Part shown: one piece after another, positions 36,101 through 48,999 of the stretch
Position numbering within the stretch: the stretch's first letter is position 1
Layout of the letters: the number at the start of each line of letters is the position of its first letter
DNA from: Eleginops maclovinus
Lineage: Eukaryota > Chordata > Actinopteri > Perciformes > Eleginopidae
Assembly: GCF_036324505.1 (NCBI RefSeq)
Contig: NC_086355.1
Coordinates: 20,884,518 to 20,948,517 of the forward strand
Length of the DNA stretch: 64,000 nt
Direction of reading: 5' to 3'
The notes under the pieces: generated by a model
Told to the model about the DNA's origin: nothing
Seen by the model: the letters and a program-made list of their open reading frames with translations, nothing else
The model's database searches: none
Program-made: the position numbers and the translations under genes

Positions 36101-36542
36101 ACAGAGGAAGGTCAGTGGATTAAAATACGTTTTGGACTCTATTGACGGTAGAATAAGTGTAACCCTGCAGAGTAGGCAGGATGATTAGCTAATTGCTGTA
36201 GCTACGACGTGTGAAATGGCAGTGTAGTCATTTGTTTCTTTTGTAAATACCTTTATTGATGTTCTCAGTTTTTTGAGTAACACAGAGCATGAGCATTCGG
36301 TTCCAATTCAAGTAATGATATATACACACATGCTTAAAATCTCCATTTCAATCCCACCACTCTCCTACTCACTAATCGAACAAAACGTGATCCGTCTCTT
36401 AAATGTGTGTCAACCACAGACCTTATTTCGAGCTATTTTCCAAAATCCTACGGAGAACTCGCAGTGACTCTGAGACGAGGGAACCGGAAGTGGTAAAATG
36501 CTAACTCACTTCCATGTTTTAGGACTCGTTCCTGCACCACTC

Positions 36543-36545
<3 letters not shown>

Positions 36546-36595
<50 letters not shown>
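36546..36595. repeat. (TAA)n microsatellite
   Basis: About 16 perfect units. Confidence 0.9.
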
Positions 36596-36597
<2 letters not shown>

Positions 36598-37680
36598 ATG
36601 TTATTTAAGCACTCAAGGACACCTTATAGGGCATAGGGTAATATAGGGAGAGTTAAAACAGTGGACAAGCGGGGTAAAACAAGACAAACAGGAAATGGAA
36701 ATACAGCTTATAATGAGAATGCCAGTTTGAATAGGCGGGTTGTCAATGTTGTTATGGAATCACACTGTTGGATATGTAGTGGCAGGGAGTTCTAGAGTCT
36801 GGGTGCCGAGCAGCTGAAAGATAACATGGAGAGAGCGATTTTGCATACGTACACAAATTCCATGTCCAATATGGAAAAAGGGCTACAGACATTGTAAGCC
36901 TCTCCAGAGAAAAGTGTTCAGTGATCTTGAGCAGAGGAAGAGGACTTGGCAGAAAACAACGACTTCCCAACCTCCATGCTGGTTGTCATCTACACATCCA
37001 GGTGAGGTGAATTGAAACCCTGAAGTGCCCACAGAGGTGAGGTGTGTGTGTTAGCACGGTGACAGATCGGCGACCTTATTGGGGCATAAACCCGCTTCTT
37101 TACCAGGGCATGCTGGGACAGGCATTGCACTAGAGAGAGAGATGGATCCTTTTCCTTGAGAACGCTTCTTTTTCGAGCCAAGTGGTTGATAAAGCTTGTG
37201 AACGTCATAGGAAGAAGAAAACCCTGAGTTTCACAAACCCTGCACAGCTGGCGGCCCTTGAGAATCACAAAATGTACCTTTCAGCAAGTCGCCTAGCTGT
37301 GTTCGCTGACAATAAAGAAGAAGAAAGAATGGCAAAGAAACGGCTGCTTTGGCACGGTTTTTGATGTACCGGTATGCGTTTCCTTCGCTTCCCTGTGCAG
37401 GAGGAGCAGTGCGATGGTGATGTGCCTTTCATTCCTCAAACTGACAGTTCAGCATTGATCATTTATCAAGCTGGGTGCTTGCCACAACTATTGATTGAAT
37501 GGAGAGAGGTGGTGGGTGCGTGGGTGGTTAGGGGGGATAAAATAAGACTTGTGGAAGTGAAGTACGCTCCTTAGTGAACACACGAGCAACAGCGCCTGAT
37601 GAAATTCAACACTTTGTTTTCTGCTCAGTGTTGTTGATGAGTCTAAATGTACGTGGCAGAAAGGAATTGATTATGTGGGA

Positions 37681-37682
<2 letters not shown>

Positions 37683-37723
<41 letters not shown>
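37683..37723. repeat. (GT)n microsatellite
   Basis: About 20 GT units. The cysteine/valine ORFs here come from it. Confidence 0.9.
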
Positions 37724-37727
<4 letters not shown>

Positions 37728-38049
37728 CATGTCTGCGTGTGTCATCATGTGGTCCTGTCTTTTCTGCACGTGTGGCTTGTTCTGTTCTGACTTCTCTCAA
37801 CTCCAGCTGACTGAAACCTCTAGTGTGGTGGCAGAGGTCTGCAGAGGATCATGCTGGGATATCGTGCCCGGGTTAAGTGTTCCAAAATCTAATCACTCTA
37901 ATGTGTGTCACAGTCCTAAATCTCACTCGCTGGGCTGCACTGCAACGCTTCAGAAAAGGGGGGAAGCTTTTCACGACTCCTTCCCTATTGTAATCATTCC
38001 AACTGGATATGAGCTATTGCACTTATTGGCTAGGGCAAGACACCGGCTG

Positions 38050-38170
38050 TTCCGCCTCTGATTGGCTGTCTGGACACCTCTGAACCGCCTCCCATTGGCT
38101 GCCCTGAGTAGAGTGGGAGGAGACCCCCCGCCCCCCTTGTCCTCCCCCTGTGGCAGAGCGTGTAAATGTA
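38050..38170 (+). promoter_or_regulatory. Putative promoter with two CCAAT boxes
   Basis: Two ATTGG (reverse CCAAT) at 38061-38065 and 38094-38098, each inside a gcctc..attggctg context and 33 bases apart, about three helical turns. This is typical NF-Y spacing (known for double-CCAAT promoters). No TATA box. It is followed by a C-rich block and the non-coding exon. No transcript data, so the start site is unknown. Confidence 0.55.
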
Positions 38171-38174
38171 AAGA

Positions 38175-38511
38175 CTCTTTCTCTGCCTATTATCTGAGTG
38201 ACTCTGGGTTTTGGTGTCTGCCTCCGAGCGCCTGTGTGTGTGTGTGTGTGTGTGTTTTAGAAGGAGAAAAGAGATAAAGAGAGAGAGAGTAAGGGAGGGA
38301 GAGGCAAGCCGCGTTTTCTTCTCCCCCCTTTAGCCTCCCCGTCTCCCTGCTCCCTGTCACTCCATCCTTCCTCCCCTCTCCTGGACCACCCTACAAGCCT
38401 TGCTTCCAGCCGGACCGGGACACCCCCCCCCTCCCTTACCACCCAGACCACCCCGGGACCCTTTGACTCTCCTCACTTCTCCATCCCACCAACAAAAAAT
38501 CCTCTGAGCAG
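38175..38511 (+). other. Putative 5' non-coding first exon ending in a consensus donor
   Basis: Purine run (gagagagagtaagggaggg), then a long C/T-rich stretch, ending ctctgagcag|gtaagactc. There is no ATG on the + strand from about 38175 to 38511, as expected of a 5' UTR. The gene would continue right, with coding exons beyond 64 kb. In mammals PCBP3 lies downstream of COL18A1 in the same orientation with long 5' introns, so pcbp3 is a guess. No sequence identity supports it. Confidence 0.45.
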
Positions 38512-41500
38512 GTAAGACTCCGCTTATTTCCTTTACAAAGTACTTCCCGCTTCTTCTCCTGCTCTTGTTTTGGTTTCCCTTGCCTCTCCACTGTTCCGGT
38601 ACGTTCCAAGTTTCCCCCTCAGCTATAAGAAAGTGACATAGTTGTAGGAGATGATATCAGCGAGGTCACTATCTTTTCCTTCTGATATTCTCTGATATCA
38701 ACTTCCCCCTCCTTCCTCTCGCTCTACCCCACAATCTCTTGCGATCTCGTCCCCTCGGGGTTTAACCATGTGCAAATTCAAAAAGGAAAGCGAGTGTTTT
38801 TGTTATTTGTTTGTCCACCCCGCAAGCTACAAGGACAACATGCTGTGTTTTGGTTACAGGGAAACGCATCTCTAATTGATTTCTGGAAAAAGTGTTTATG
38901 TTAGTTGGTGATGGCTATTTATAGGTGCTGACGCGCCAGGAGCACGTGCTTTCCTCTAGGCCGCTTCCCTAATGCCGGGACAAAACACAGGACTGTCCAG
39001 CGGCTGCAGAACGCATGACATTGCACAAAGTGTAATGACTTTACGAGGCAGCGACTTGCTTGATTGGATCAAGGCAATCTCGCCAGCAAGAGAACTCCCG
39101 ATATTAACATGCCCCATAAAGCATTCCTCACAGCAAGAGGAAATGAACAAAAAAAACCTGCTTAGTTCTCCATCCGCACATCCTGTACTTTACCAGGAAG
39201 GGGAAGTGGAGTATGTGTGTGCATGTGTGTGTTTGTGAGGTAGACAGAGATACAGCTAAAGTGCTTTAGACATCAATAGTGCCAGCATGGAGGTTTAACA
39301 GCCACTACATCATATCTGAACATTGGACCTTACAAGAATGTCAACAACAGAGGAAATGCTGCTGCTGGTGTGCTGATTTGTTTCTTTTGGAGTTTTTTTG
39401 AAGAAGTTGTTCAAATAAATGAAATGCAGAGTTTGACAAAAGGACCTGACGTTTTTGATCCTTTAATATAGTTATTCACATTCTTAAATAGCCCCAAAAT
39501 GCCAAAAAGTAGTAACGAAGCTAGGCGTTTTTTTGCTCAAATCAGTTAGGCTCTGCTATACTGAAGGAATCTTCATCAGGCAATAGTATTACGTTTCTGT
39601 GTTACTTCAAAACAACTTCAAATACAAAAACTGGCCTTTTCTATCACATACATTTGACCTTTCTTTAAGTGATAATAATTGTCTAACTTCCTTAAAGAGC
39701 AATGTGACGAGCATCTTGGGAATGAGTGTTGTCTGAATAGGGCTGTGTTCAGGTGGATAGCTTTCAACTGAAATGCTTGTATTTCTAAAAGAAAGTAAAT
39801 TTAAAAAAAACAGAAATCCTCCAGAAAATTGTACTTGGAACATCACTTCCACTTTGCATATTTATGTTGTTTTAGATAATACATATGTCATTGAGGAGCA
39901 GCAGTCACATATCCATGGGTTCAGGTGTTAGTTTATTATAGGGTTACTTTATTAGGACGTGTCAAATTGGATGTCTTTACTTTGTGAAAAAAAACATGCA
40001 GGTGTTTGTCTGCTCTACCCCTCAGATGCTCCAGCCTCCAGGACAAATGCTAAAGCAAAGACACAAATGCTCATCCTCGACTAATTTCCATTCATCAGAT
40101 AAGAAAAGCATGTTGAAAGAAGGTCTTTCATTCTTAGTAGAGTCCAGGCTGCATGCAGAGGATGCACAAATGGAGTTTTAAAATGTGTGTCACCAATAAA
40201 AGTCACTTGGCAGATTGACTTTAGATTCCTACGTCAAGCACTCACTTTGTTTTTGTGAATAAGGTATTTTCATGAATGAATGGATGACGTATAAACAATG
40301 TCACAGTTTTGGACAGAAGGCCCTCTGACACTTCTTAAAGGTCTGTTACATTTAAAGTCACAAACCTAATCCATCTTAAGAAACGTCAAAATATCTTTAA
40401 ATTAGATAAGTGGCAAAGTCCAGGTCAATGAGAAGCAAAGAACAATACAGGTTAAAAAAAAAAACAGGCTTATTCCTTCTTCCCCACGTGAGCTGCGCAG
40501 CCATATTTAATGCACTTACTGCACGTCAACTCTTCCAGGGTAAGCGCTCATAAGAAAGCATACATAAAACCGCTTGTACAGTGACATATTTATGAGCCTC
40601 GCTGATGTGTCTGAACAGTCTTGCCTGTGCAACCCCCTGCCTCCATAAGCCCCTGCTGTAAGCCTAAAGTTGAGCCGTGCGGCGTGTTGGTGCAGACTGT
40701 GAGTGTGGCTCACCGTGTCACCACGCTTTTACACCTCCACGTCACATCGCGCCACATGTCAGTTCGTGGGCGCGACGTGTTGTGATGGTTTGGGAATTGA
40801 TTGGAGCACAACACGGGAGGGAAGGTGGCAGCATGGGAAATGTGAGCGGACAGGCTTTTACCTTTACTATGATGTCATCAAGGAGAAATGCCAGAATGAC
40901 AGTAAGGAGGTCGTACAGGATTTACAACAAATGAATGATCGTGACCATTTTGATCGATATTGCCATAAAAGAGGGATTGAGCATTTTGAACCAATATTCA
41001 CATTATGAATTATATTAAAACCGTTTATTTGGGATCTTTTTAAGAGTAGGGTTAGGGGATTTTTTTGAGAATGATTTTTAATCAGGTCTGCAAAATACAA
41101 TTTGTAGGTCAGGACAATTCACAGCATGACAATAACCAGAATAGTTTACTTCAATTTACTAATCCATACTGACATGTTCAATTCATTGTGCCACCCTAAT
41201 AGCACTCAACTCACGGGTTGATCATAATTATTCAGATGCATCCCAGTCATTATGCATTAATTCACATTCTCTATAAGTGCCTTCCTAAAAGTGTATTTTC
41301 AATGTGCCTGTCGTGTGGAACAAGGACACTACACAAAGATAGATCCCGTGTTTCCAGTATATTTAGTAAGCCATCCTTCCTTCCATGTAAAGCCAATGCT
41401 CTGCAAGCAGCTGGCCCTTTGTGCCTTGGCCCCTTCGAGCCGTTCCGGATCTCCCGCTGGCCTGGCTCATGGGCACAGAGTGTGCCGGGGGTTGCCTGGT

Positions 41501-42160
41501 AGGCTCTGGCTCAGTGTGAGAAAGGCCACTGAGGCTGACTGGCTGCCGTCTTGGTAGCTGTGAGAGAATGATGAAGGACGCAGACAAAAATGAGGCTGCA
41601 CAGGAATGACTTCATATAATGGGCCAAGCATCCACTTTTTGACATATAGAAAATAAAGGGAAAGACTTTGATGGGCACAATTTAAGTTGCTTGCTGTAAA
41701 CCATTTTTTAAATGTATTTTTGTTGACGTGTGATGCTTAGTGTACACCTTGGTCACATTTTTTTAAACCTAAATTGTTCATCAATATGCTAAGATTGCAA
41801 AATGAGTCCAAACAAAACATCAATTAAAAGCAACGACCTGAAATGAGCACAACATTTCTTATCTTAACTACGTGAGAACACTTTGTATAGTGTTAGGAAG
41901 ACCAGGCTTTTTTACTTTGATTAAACGTGTTTTTATGAAGATTAACTAAAGCAAAAACACGGCTTTGTCATGTAATTAACCAAACCACTTTGCCTTTCCA
42001 CACAAGACCGACTTTTTTGGAGATCTTTTTTATTTATTTTTATTCATCATTCTTTCGGACTGATGTATTTCACTTTTAGTATATTTAGTACATTTTCATA
42101 GACATATCTAAGAGTTATTCGTCAAATAATGATTTAAACTGTCAGACGCTTTAGCTGCTT

Positions 42161-42217
42161 TTACATTACATTTCATTTGGCTGACGCTTTTCTCCAAAGC
42201 AAATTCCAATAAGTGCA
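42161..42217. repeat. Dispersed teleost repeat fragment
   Basis: ttacattacatttcatttgg followed by ctgacgcttttctccaaagc and aataagtgca is a widely scattered fish sequence. Only a fragment remains. Confidence 0.5.
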
Positions 42218-42752
42218 AAAATCATAGAGAATCAAACTTGTAGCTGCCTTCCATCTCTTTGTTTCCCTTTCCTTACGTCTTTTAGTGTCAAAGCTATCAC
42301 AGGAAGCAGATACATTACCACACATAGTTTGACATTTTTCGGGAAATGTCTGTGCTATCAAAACACATATTGGGAAACACAATTACACTTCAGATAGACT
42401 TTGCACTAAGTCGATATTTAGTCTGTCTTTATCACAGCTAGCTTAAGTGTTTTGGACACATTGCTTTAGCATGTATTTTCAGATTGCTGCAGTGATTGTA
42501 AGATCCTGTAAATTAATGTGTCACTGGTTCCTATAGGTTATACGTTAGACATGTGAAATATGATTCCATGATTAACAACACTGACAGCACAGCACAAAAT
42601 ATAGGGGCTTTTGATTGAGTGTAAAAGGAATCAAATTAAAAAGCTTCACCACCTGCAGTTAAGGCTGGATTAAGACCTCCCTCAAACCTTTTAATGTGTA
42701 AGGTCAAAGGCTCCCCCACCCCTCCACCTTCAACCACCACACCATCAGAATC

Positions 42753-43165
42753 TTAAAGAGGCCTTAAAATGCTTTCTTGGGTTTTCTCTTTCCTGTAGTG
42801 TGTTCTAAAGGGGTTTTGTGTGCACGTAAAGACTGTCCCTGTGACATGTCTCCATGCTTTAATGTTCAAAAAGCGCTTTATTTTTCTGCCTGTGCTGCAG
42901 CACCTCTGATCACACTCTGTCTGAGACCAGAGGTCAGTCTGCTCTGATTGGTTAGCTGGTCGGCTCTGTTGAAATTGGTCCACTGCTTAGAGAAATACAA
43001 TGTGTTGGGGTGCTAGCCAATAGAAGCACTAGTATTACACAGTGATGTCACTATGTTAGAGAAGTTGAGGATTTCTTTGAGGTTTTGAGTTTTTGTAGAC
43101 CATTTACTTGCACAAAAAACAATATAACCCAATACAGGAAAGGCCAAACCCCAAAAACACACTTT
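42753..43165 (+). mobile_element. CCAAT-containing MITE family, copy B (most complete)
   Basis: Starts TTAAAGAGGCC. The left end (gggttttctctttcctgtag, gtgtgcacgtaaag) is the inverted partner of the right end (ttacttgcac, tacaggaaaggccaaacccc), giving imperfect terminal inverted repeats of roughly 70 bases. The middle has the shared gattggttagctgg and gctagccaatagaagc. TTAA at the end suggests a piggyBac-like target, but the right-hand TTAA is lost here. Confidence 0.65.
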
Positions 43166-46100
43166 AGACAAAATCAAACAAATGGTATGATATATTTCTT
43201 CATATTAAATATAATCTTTATATTAAATAATAAAACAAAATCAGTTGAACAATATTTTTGTTTTCGACTTCTGCAGAAATACAAACATTTCCAAACTTCT
43301 ACAAAAAAATGTCTCAATGATTAATTTCCCCATTATGCCAACTGTAAGGGAGGGTATATTCAGTCTTGCTGTAGTTTACACATTTAATGCCTTTAAGGCT
43401 TAGAGTTATGCATGATTAAGGGTCTGGCCACTGAGTGACAGCGTGATGCAGTCCCAGGCTGCTAGCCGAAGCTGTCTGCTCAGCTGTCTGTCACCCTGGC
43501 CGGCCTCAATTTAATCTACCCATTTGCCAATTTAGAGATTAGCCAGAAGTTAGCCAAGATGGTGACGGCCAGAGCATCTGATAAAATTAGCTTCACAACG
43601 GCTCTTGAGAAACATATGGGTGACGTTAGGAGACCACGTCCATATTTTGTACCTTCAACTCCAGAAATCAATCCCAGGGTCAACACACAGCTGTTTTCCA
43701 CCTCTGGCTCATTTGATTGGTTAGCAGCTCTACTGTCACTGAGCTGGGCTGTAAACTTAAAACACAATCAATCCTGAGTCATAATTCAGACCAGACTGAA
43801 TCGGGTGGCGGCTGTAAGCCATTGCCAAAGGCTGAAATTAAACATGGCAGCTTTTAAAAGTTGAAGCTATTGGGGAGAATTATGATGTGTGAAATCTGAG
43901 GGCCTTTTTGTCTCTGTGCGGAGCCGCCGGCTGATGTAATTTAAGCCGGTGAAAGGTTGCAGGATCAATCAGAGAGGATGAAGAGTCGGGAGAGGAAAAA
44001 TGGAAGAGGGTGTGGGGGGTTGAGGAGGGGAAAGGTGGAGCAGGAACGAGGCTTTAGCGTTCCCTGCTGCTTTCCTAGCATCTCTCTGGGAGGTGAAGTA
44101 TGGTCATAAATAGCCCCTCTGCCCCCGGTGCTACTGCTATTTTTACCCCCGCTAATGCAGGGGGGTTTTGAGAATCGGCTCGAGCGGTGAAGTGACGAGA
44201 ACATATTATTGTTGGCTTGGAGTTAAGAGAGATGTAGGGATCAAAGAAGTATGCACCCATGGAGCTGCGCTGTAGCAAAATTAGCCTGGTGTTCTTTTCT
44301 CTTTATTGAATTAGACCTCGAGTGGGGTCAGATATGATCCGACGTGTTGAAGCATTTGCGTAGGATCAATTTCCAAATAGTGCTTTGGATTGAGATGTTT
44401 TAAGGTTGAGTCTGAGGTCACAAGTTCAAATACATGCGAGTGTTTCTACCTTTGTTATCTTTCCTATGAGGGATCACAGTCATCTATGTGCAGCGTATTT
44501 TATTCCTGGTTACAACAACAGGAAAGGTGTGACGGTTTCCCATGAATTCTGTGATAACAGCATGATGGGAAAAACGTGTACTCATGGAAACCAATGGAGT
44601 GGAAATTAGAGAGAAAGAGAAGAATGAAATGAATAATGTGTTGCAAGAATCAGGCGGTAGTTTGACATTTGATAAGTGGAAAGGAAAGAAAAAGAGTGTT
44701 CAGATAGTGGTTTAGTCGGTATGGAATTTTAGACTTTACTTCAGAAGATATGGGTTACATTTCAACCAAGGCCATGAATTATTCTACCATTAGAATTAAT
44801 ATTTCAATGACGAAAATCTCACGAAATATAAGCCATTTTTGATATTTTCTTAAAGATTTTAACTTGAAACCTTTTTAAAAAACACGTACTCCAGTCTAAT
44901 TTGTTTGACAGTAATCTAGCTAGTGATTGACAAGCATGATGCACACAATTGTTGTGTCTGCAAAATGTAAGGTAATTAATTATTCAAAGGCCTGCGTAGG
45001 GCTGTTTTTTTAATTCCTGCACCCACCTGCGCACACAGAATTTGGGCCCACCCCCGCCCATCCCTGCAGAGATCCAACCTGTCTGCAACAACGTTTGGCA
45101 AATCCGTCTGCTGCAGGCAACAGAAGACAAGAGACCTCGACAGATTGTGGATGTTTGTCCTCCTTATACTTCCTGCTTATTTATACGTTTAACCATACAT
45201 TAGGACTGCTTGATTTCAACAAAAGATATCATCTCAATCCTATTCAATTAGTGGAATTGGAAAGATCATGCATTTAGAAAAAGAAAATGTTGTATTTGTT
45301 ATAATTAGCTGGTCTTTGAGAGCAAACTTGGCTTGGTTGAATACTTGGTTCTGATTGGTCAATTCAGAACATGTGACATGGTGTTATTCCAGTATTGCAG
45401 ACTGCTGTCAAGGACGATAATAAGCGGACTCCGTGATCAGCCTGTCGGGTGTTCTTTTCCGCATAATGACCGCCTCGCTGCACATTATCCCTTACTTACC
45501 AATGCACACCTGTAAACTATTTAAACAACATTCCATATTACATAAAAGTAAGAGGTTTCCATTTGAGCCCCGCGAAGTTTGACCACACAGCAGCCAAAAG
45601 TTAAAGTCAAAGTAAGAGCTCAGAGTATCGGAAGGTAGACTTTCTTGTAAACTCTCATCTTGTGTTGTCTCTGGTCTATTAGCTTGTTGGAAATGTTCAC
45701 AACTATAGCATCCCAAGAAAGCTTCCCTGAATTAAACACAATATGGTAGTACAATAATCATGAGTATGTAGTGTTTGATGTTCTTTTTCGATAGTTGGCA
45801 ACAAAGTCATCGGTCAGAACTAGTTAATTTGAGGGAAATCAAGTGTTTTTTTTAACAGAGTCAACAGCCAAGCTTTCAGTTCTGTGTTGGTGTTTAATAA
45901 CAGCTAACATGGTCACAAAGACGATGCTAACAGCTGATAGCTTAGCAGGTACTCAGTAATGTGTACCATGTGATATTGCAGTCATGAATGCTTCAATTCA
46001 ATATCATCGACTACTTCAAAAAGTATTCAAACAGTCGATTAAAGCAGGAGATATATTGTATTTATTGTCCCCATCAATTATCAATTCCAATCAAAGATCC

Positions 46101-47714
46101 CCCAATACAATGCACAGTGTTAAAATCACAGGGTCGAGAAGGGGGTTTTACTAATAGACTGGTTGACTTTTCTTTGAACTCTTTTCCTTCAAGTGCACTA
46201 GTGTTATCTTGGGAACACTTGCCAAACTTCCTGGAACTGTATCCAGCCAATGTTGAAGTATTTTTTTCCAATATAAAAGTAACTATCAGTTTCTTTAATC
46301 AGTTTCCTCAATATCGGTATTGAAGGTTTAACCATTTAGAAACATATTTACACAATGAGAAGTTGATACATAGTCCTCAGCATTATGGATACAATGACTG
46401 AGTGGTAAAAGCAAAAAAAGGAAGAGCTGGAACAGTAACTTCAAAATAAAATAGCATAATGTACTGTAATACAGAATATAAATAAGGAAAAGTCAAACAC
46501 AATATCATGCTGCAATATATTATGAATCAGTTCCCAGCCCATATATGCAAAAAATATCTCCTGATTAAAAAAAGTTCTTCGTCTGTACAACATTTCATGA
46601 ATGCCTCATTTAGAAAAAATGTTTACAGCACTCAAGCAGATATTTGAAACTGTTGGTGGGACACAGTATGGTACACCAAGGCACTGAGGCAGAACATAAA
46701 TCAAAATCAGACTCTGTGACGGTTCAGCTATGCAACTGCTGCCGTCTGCAGCCACTCACATTTCCTGCAGTGGGTCACAACACTAGGAGAAACGCACAGC
46801 AGACTGGATTGCACCAAAAAAATGTAGATTACACCATCATTCCCAGCCTAGGTGGAATCCATTTTGCTCATAATCGTCCTCCTATGATGTAGTTAAACTG
46901 AATATGATGATTCACATTAAATACAAGCATGGAGAAAATTCACTGTGTCCTCTTTAAAGAAAAAAGAAAAACAGACGTGTCTGCAGCTTACAGTGGAAAT
47001 GCACGTCTGGTGATGTCAGGAGAAAGTGTAACTGATATTCTAAAGCTCATCTCTTAGCCCGGGTTCTTGGCACTCGCCGCTGCCTCTCAGCGTTTTTGCT
47101 TGATTAAAAAGCGCCAGGAGTTTGTAAGCGTGGTAGGTGCGAGCGCACACTCTGACAGCTTAACATACTGATTATTCAAGCCTCTTAGGCTAAGCCACGG
47201 CACTCGAGTGATGAACGTCAACTCCCCTCTCTCCCTCACACAGTCTCCATTTCTGCCTCTTTTTTATTCTTCCTTTCAAAGAGTGGAAAGCCAGTGACAG
47301 CTTGCGGAAGGCAAACCTGTTGTCTGGGAAGCGGAGGGGATCAGTGACACAGTGATGCATACACTGCCGAGGCTTTATTTAGACATAATCCAGCCAGTGC
47401 AGGGTCCTCGCTCACTACTTCTTCTGTGGCTAGCAGTAGCCGGGCTGTGTCTTGTTCTGGGCACAGGGAATGTCCCTAAGGGTTAGTTTAATACATGAGT
47501 GGTTGTGTGGTACAATGTCATGTCCTCAGAGGTCAACATGTCACACATACACAACCTAATGTGGTCCAAAAGGGACGTAAATTCATGATCTGATAGTAGT
47601 AGTGCTCTAATCATGAAACACTAGTATTGTGGAGGGAGATAAAAGCAATACACATGTTCTAATGAAGAGAGTATGACAAACTGGTCAAAGTTTGTTTTAT
47701 TTTATTTTACTTTG

Positions 47715-48077
47715 GGTACTCTTTACAATAACACTACCCATAAAGGGTTTACAAATAGTTTGTAATTAATTTACTCATAAATCTTTAAGCTGTTATAAGA
47801 CACAACAGGGCAACTGTGACCGGTGGGGACAATCAACTCAGTGAGACACAGATACCAAGGATGCTGGCTGATGAAGAAGATGAAGTAAGCTAGGTAGCCA
47901 ATATAAGGCTTAGTCATCTTGCCACATTGTGAGGCTGTGTTGAGGTATGAAACTATGTTAGAACTGGTTTATAAATGGCTCTTAATGACTAATACAGTGT
48001 TTACAACCTAATTCATAACTGAATTATAAACCCTTTATGAATCCTTTATAAGGGTAGTCTTTTTGTAAAGTGGTACC
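47715..48077. mobile_element. hAT-type MITE with 8-base target-site duplication
   Basis: Flanked by perfect ttactttg on both sides (47707-47714 and 48078-48085). Ends are inverted repeats: ggtactctttacaataac on the left, and ggtaccactttacaaaaag reading inward from the right, each continuing into actaccc and ataaagg. 363 bases, no coding capacity. Confidence 0.8.
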
Positions 48078-48433
48078 TTACTTTGTTATAACATCATTTC
48101 TGAATTATTGGCATGAAGTCCAACCATTTTCAAACACTTTGCTAAAGCCTCATCAAAGCCTCTGTAATGGAGAGTCCTTGGGATTCCCCTCTGTATGACG
48201 TGTGCTACACTACTTTTGATGCTTGTATGGTAGTGTTCATACTGTGGGGAGTACTTCTCCCAAACACAAGGTTCATTCCAATGCAAGGGCCTACAATGTT
48301 TGTTTTTATTAAGCGGCCAAATCTTTTTTTAACATACCCCCCGGAAAAAGTTAAAGAGACTACTCCACCTTTTGATAGAGGGGCGACAGATTGTTTCTGT
48401 CACTGTAAGTAAATGCAGTCAATGATGGAAATA

Positions 48434-48906
48434 CACTATATAGACAAAAGTATTGGGACACACATAACACCTACAGGAGCTTTTATGACATCCCATTACA
48501 AATTCATAGGCATTAATATGAAGTTACTCCCCCTTTGCAGCCCATTCATCCAGAAGAGCATTTGTGAGGTCAGACACTGATGTTGGAAGAGAGGGCCTGG
48601 CTCGCAATCTCCGTTCTAGTTCATCCCAAAGGTGTTCAGTGGAGTTGAGGTCAGGGCTCTGTGCGGGCCAGTCAAGTTCTTCAACACCAAACTCATCCAG
48701 CCATGCCTTCATGGACTTTGCTTTGTGCACTGGGGCACAGTCAGGCTGGAACAGAAAAGGGCCTTCCCCTAACTGTTCCCACAAAGTTGGAAGCATAGAA
48801 TTGTCCAGAATGACTTAGTAAGACGAAGCATTAAGAATCTCTTTCACTGGAACTACACCTGAATTCAATGATGAAGAGGAGTGTTCAAATACTTTTGTCT
48901 ATAGTG
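48434..48906 (-). mobile_element. Internally deleted Tc1/mariner element
   Basis: Ends match as inverted repeats: cactatatagacaaaag on the left, cactatagacaaaag reading inward from the right, a TA difference between them. A TA precedes the left end. Only 473 bases, against about 1.3-1.6 kb for full elements. The C-terminal part of the transposase is kept and the rest deleted. Confidence 0.8.
48524..48796 (-). pseudogene. Tc1-like transposase, C-terminal fragment
   Basis: 90 codons: FQPDCAPVHKAKSMKAWLDE, DWPAQSPDLNSTEHLWDELE and RRLRARPSLPTSVSDLTNAL. This covers the second catalytic Asp (QPDC, normally QDNA) and the catalytic Glu (TEHLW) of a DDE transposase. The N-terminal DNA-binding half and the first catalytic Asp are missing. 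Not related closely to the transposase at 50711. Confidence 0.85.
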
Positions 48907-48999
48907 AATGTTGGTTCATGAAACGTTTACACCACAGTGCAGTTCTGTCCTCACAGGAAGTTATCCTACGTTTCTTGATATGGTTAGCTGGGCTCGTCA

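Larger units (their letters stand above)
29561..38049. other. Intergenic region without recognised genes
   Basis: All ORFs are short and show no domain. It contains an agct/gcta-rich low-complexity zone (about 29970-30400), a small CpG-rich patch at 33.1 kb, a (TAA)n tract, LINE-tail-like sequence near 36.6-36.95 kb (gcagggagttctagagtctg) and a GT tract at 37.68 kb. Confidence 0.45.
38512..47714. other. Probable long first intron or intergenic, no recognised exon
   Basis: Only repeats are recognised here (42161, 42753). The ORFs are short and unremarkable. Confidence 0.4.

Noticed and set aside
40677..41008. Overlapping ORFs of 85-101 codons as a small gene
   Set aside because: No recognisable domain, no splice or conservation signal, and codon content like the surrounding non-coding DNA.
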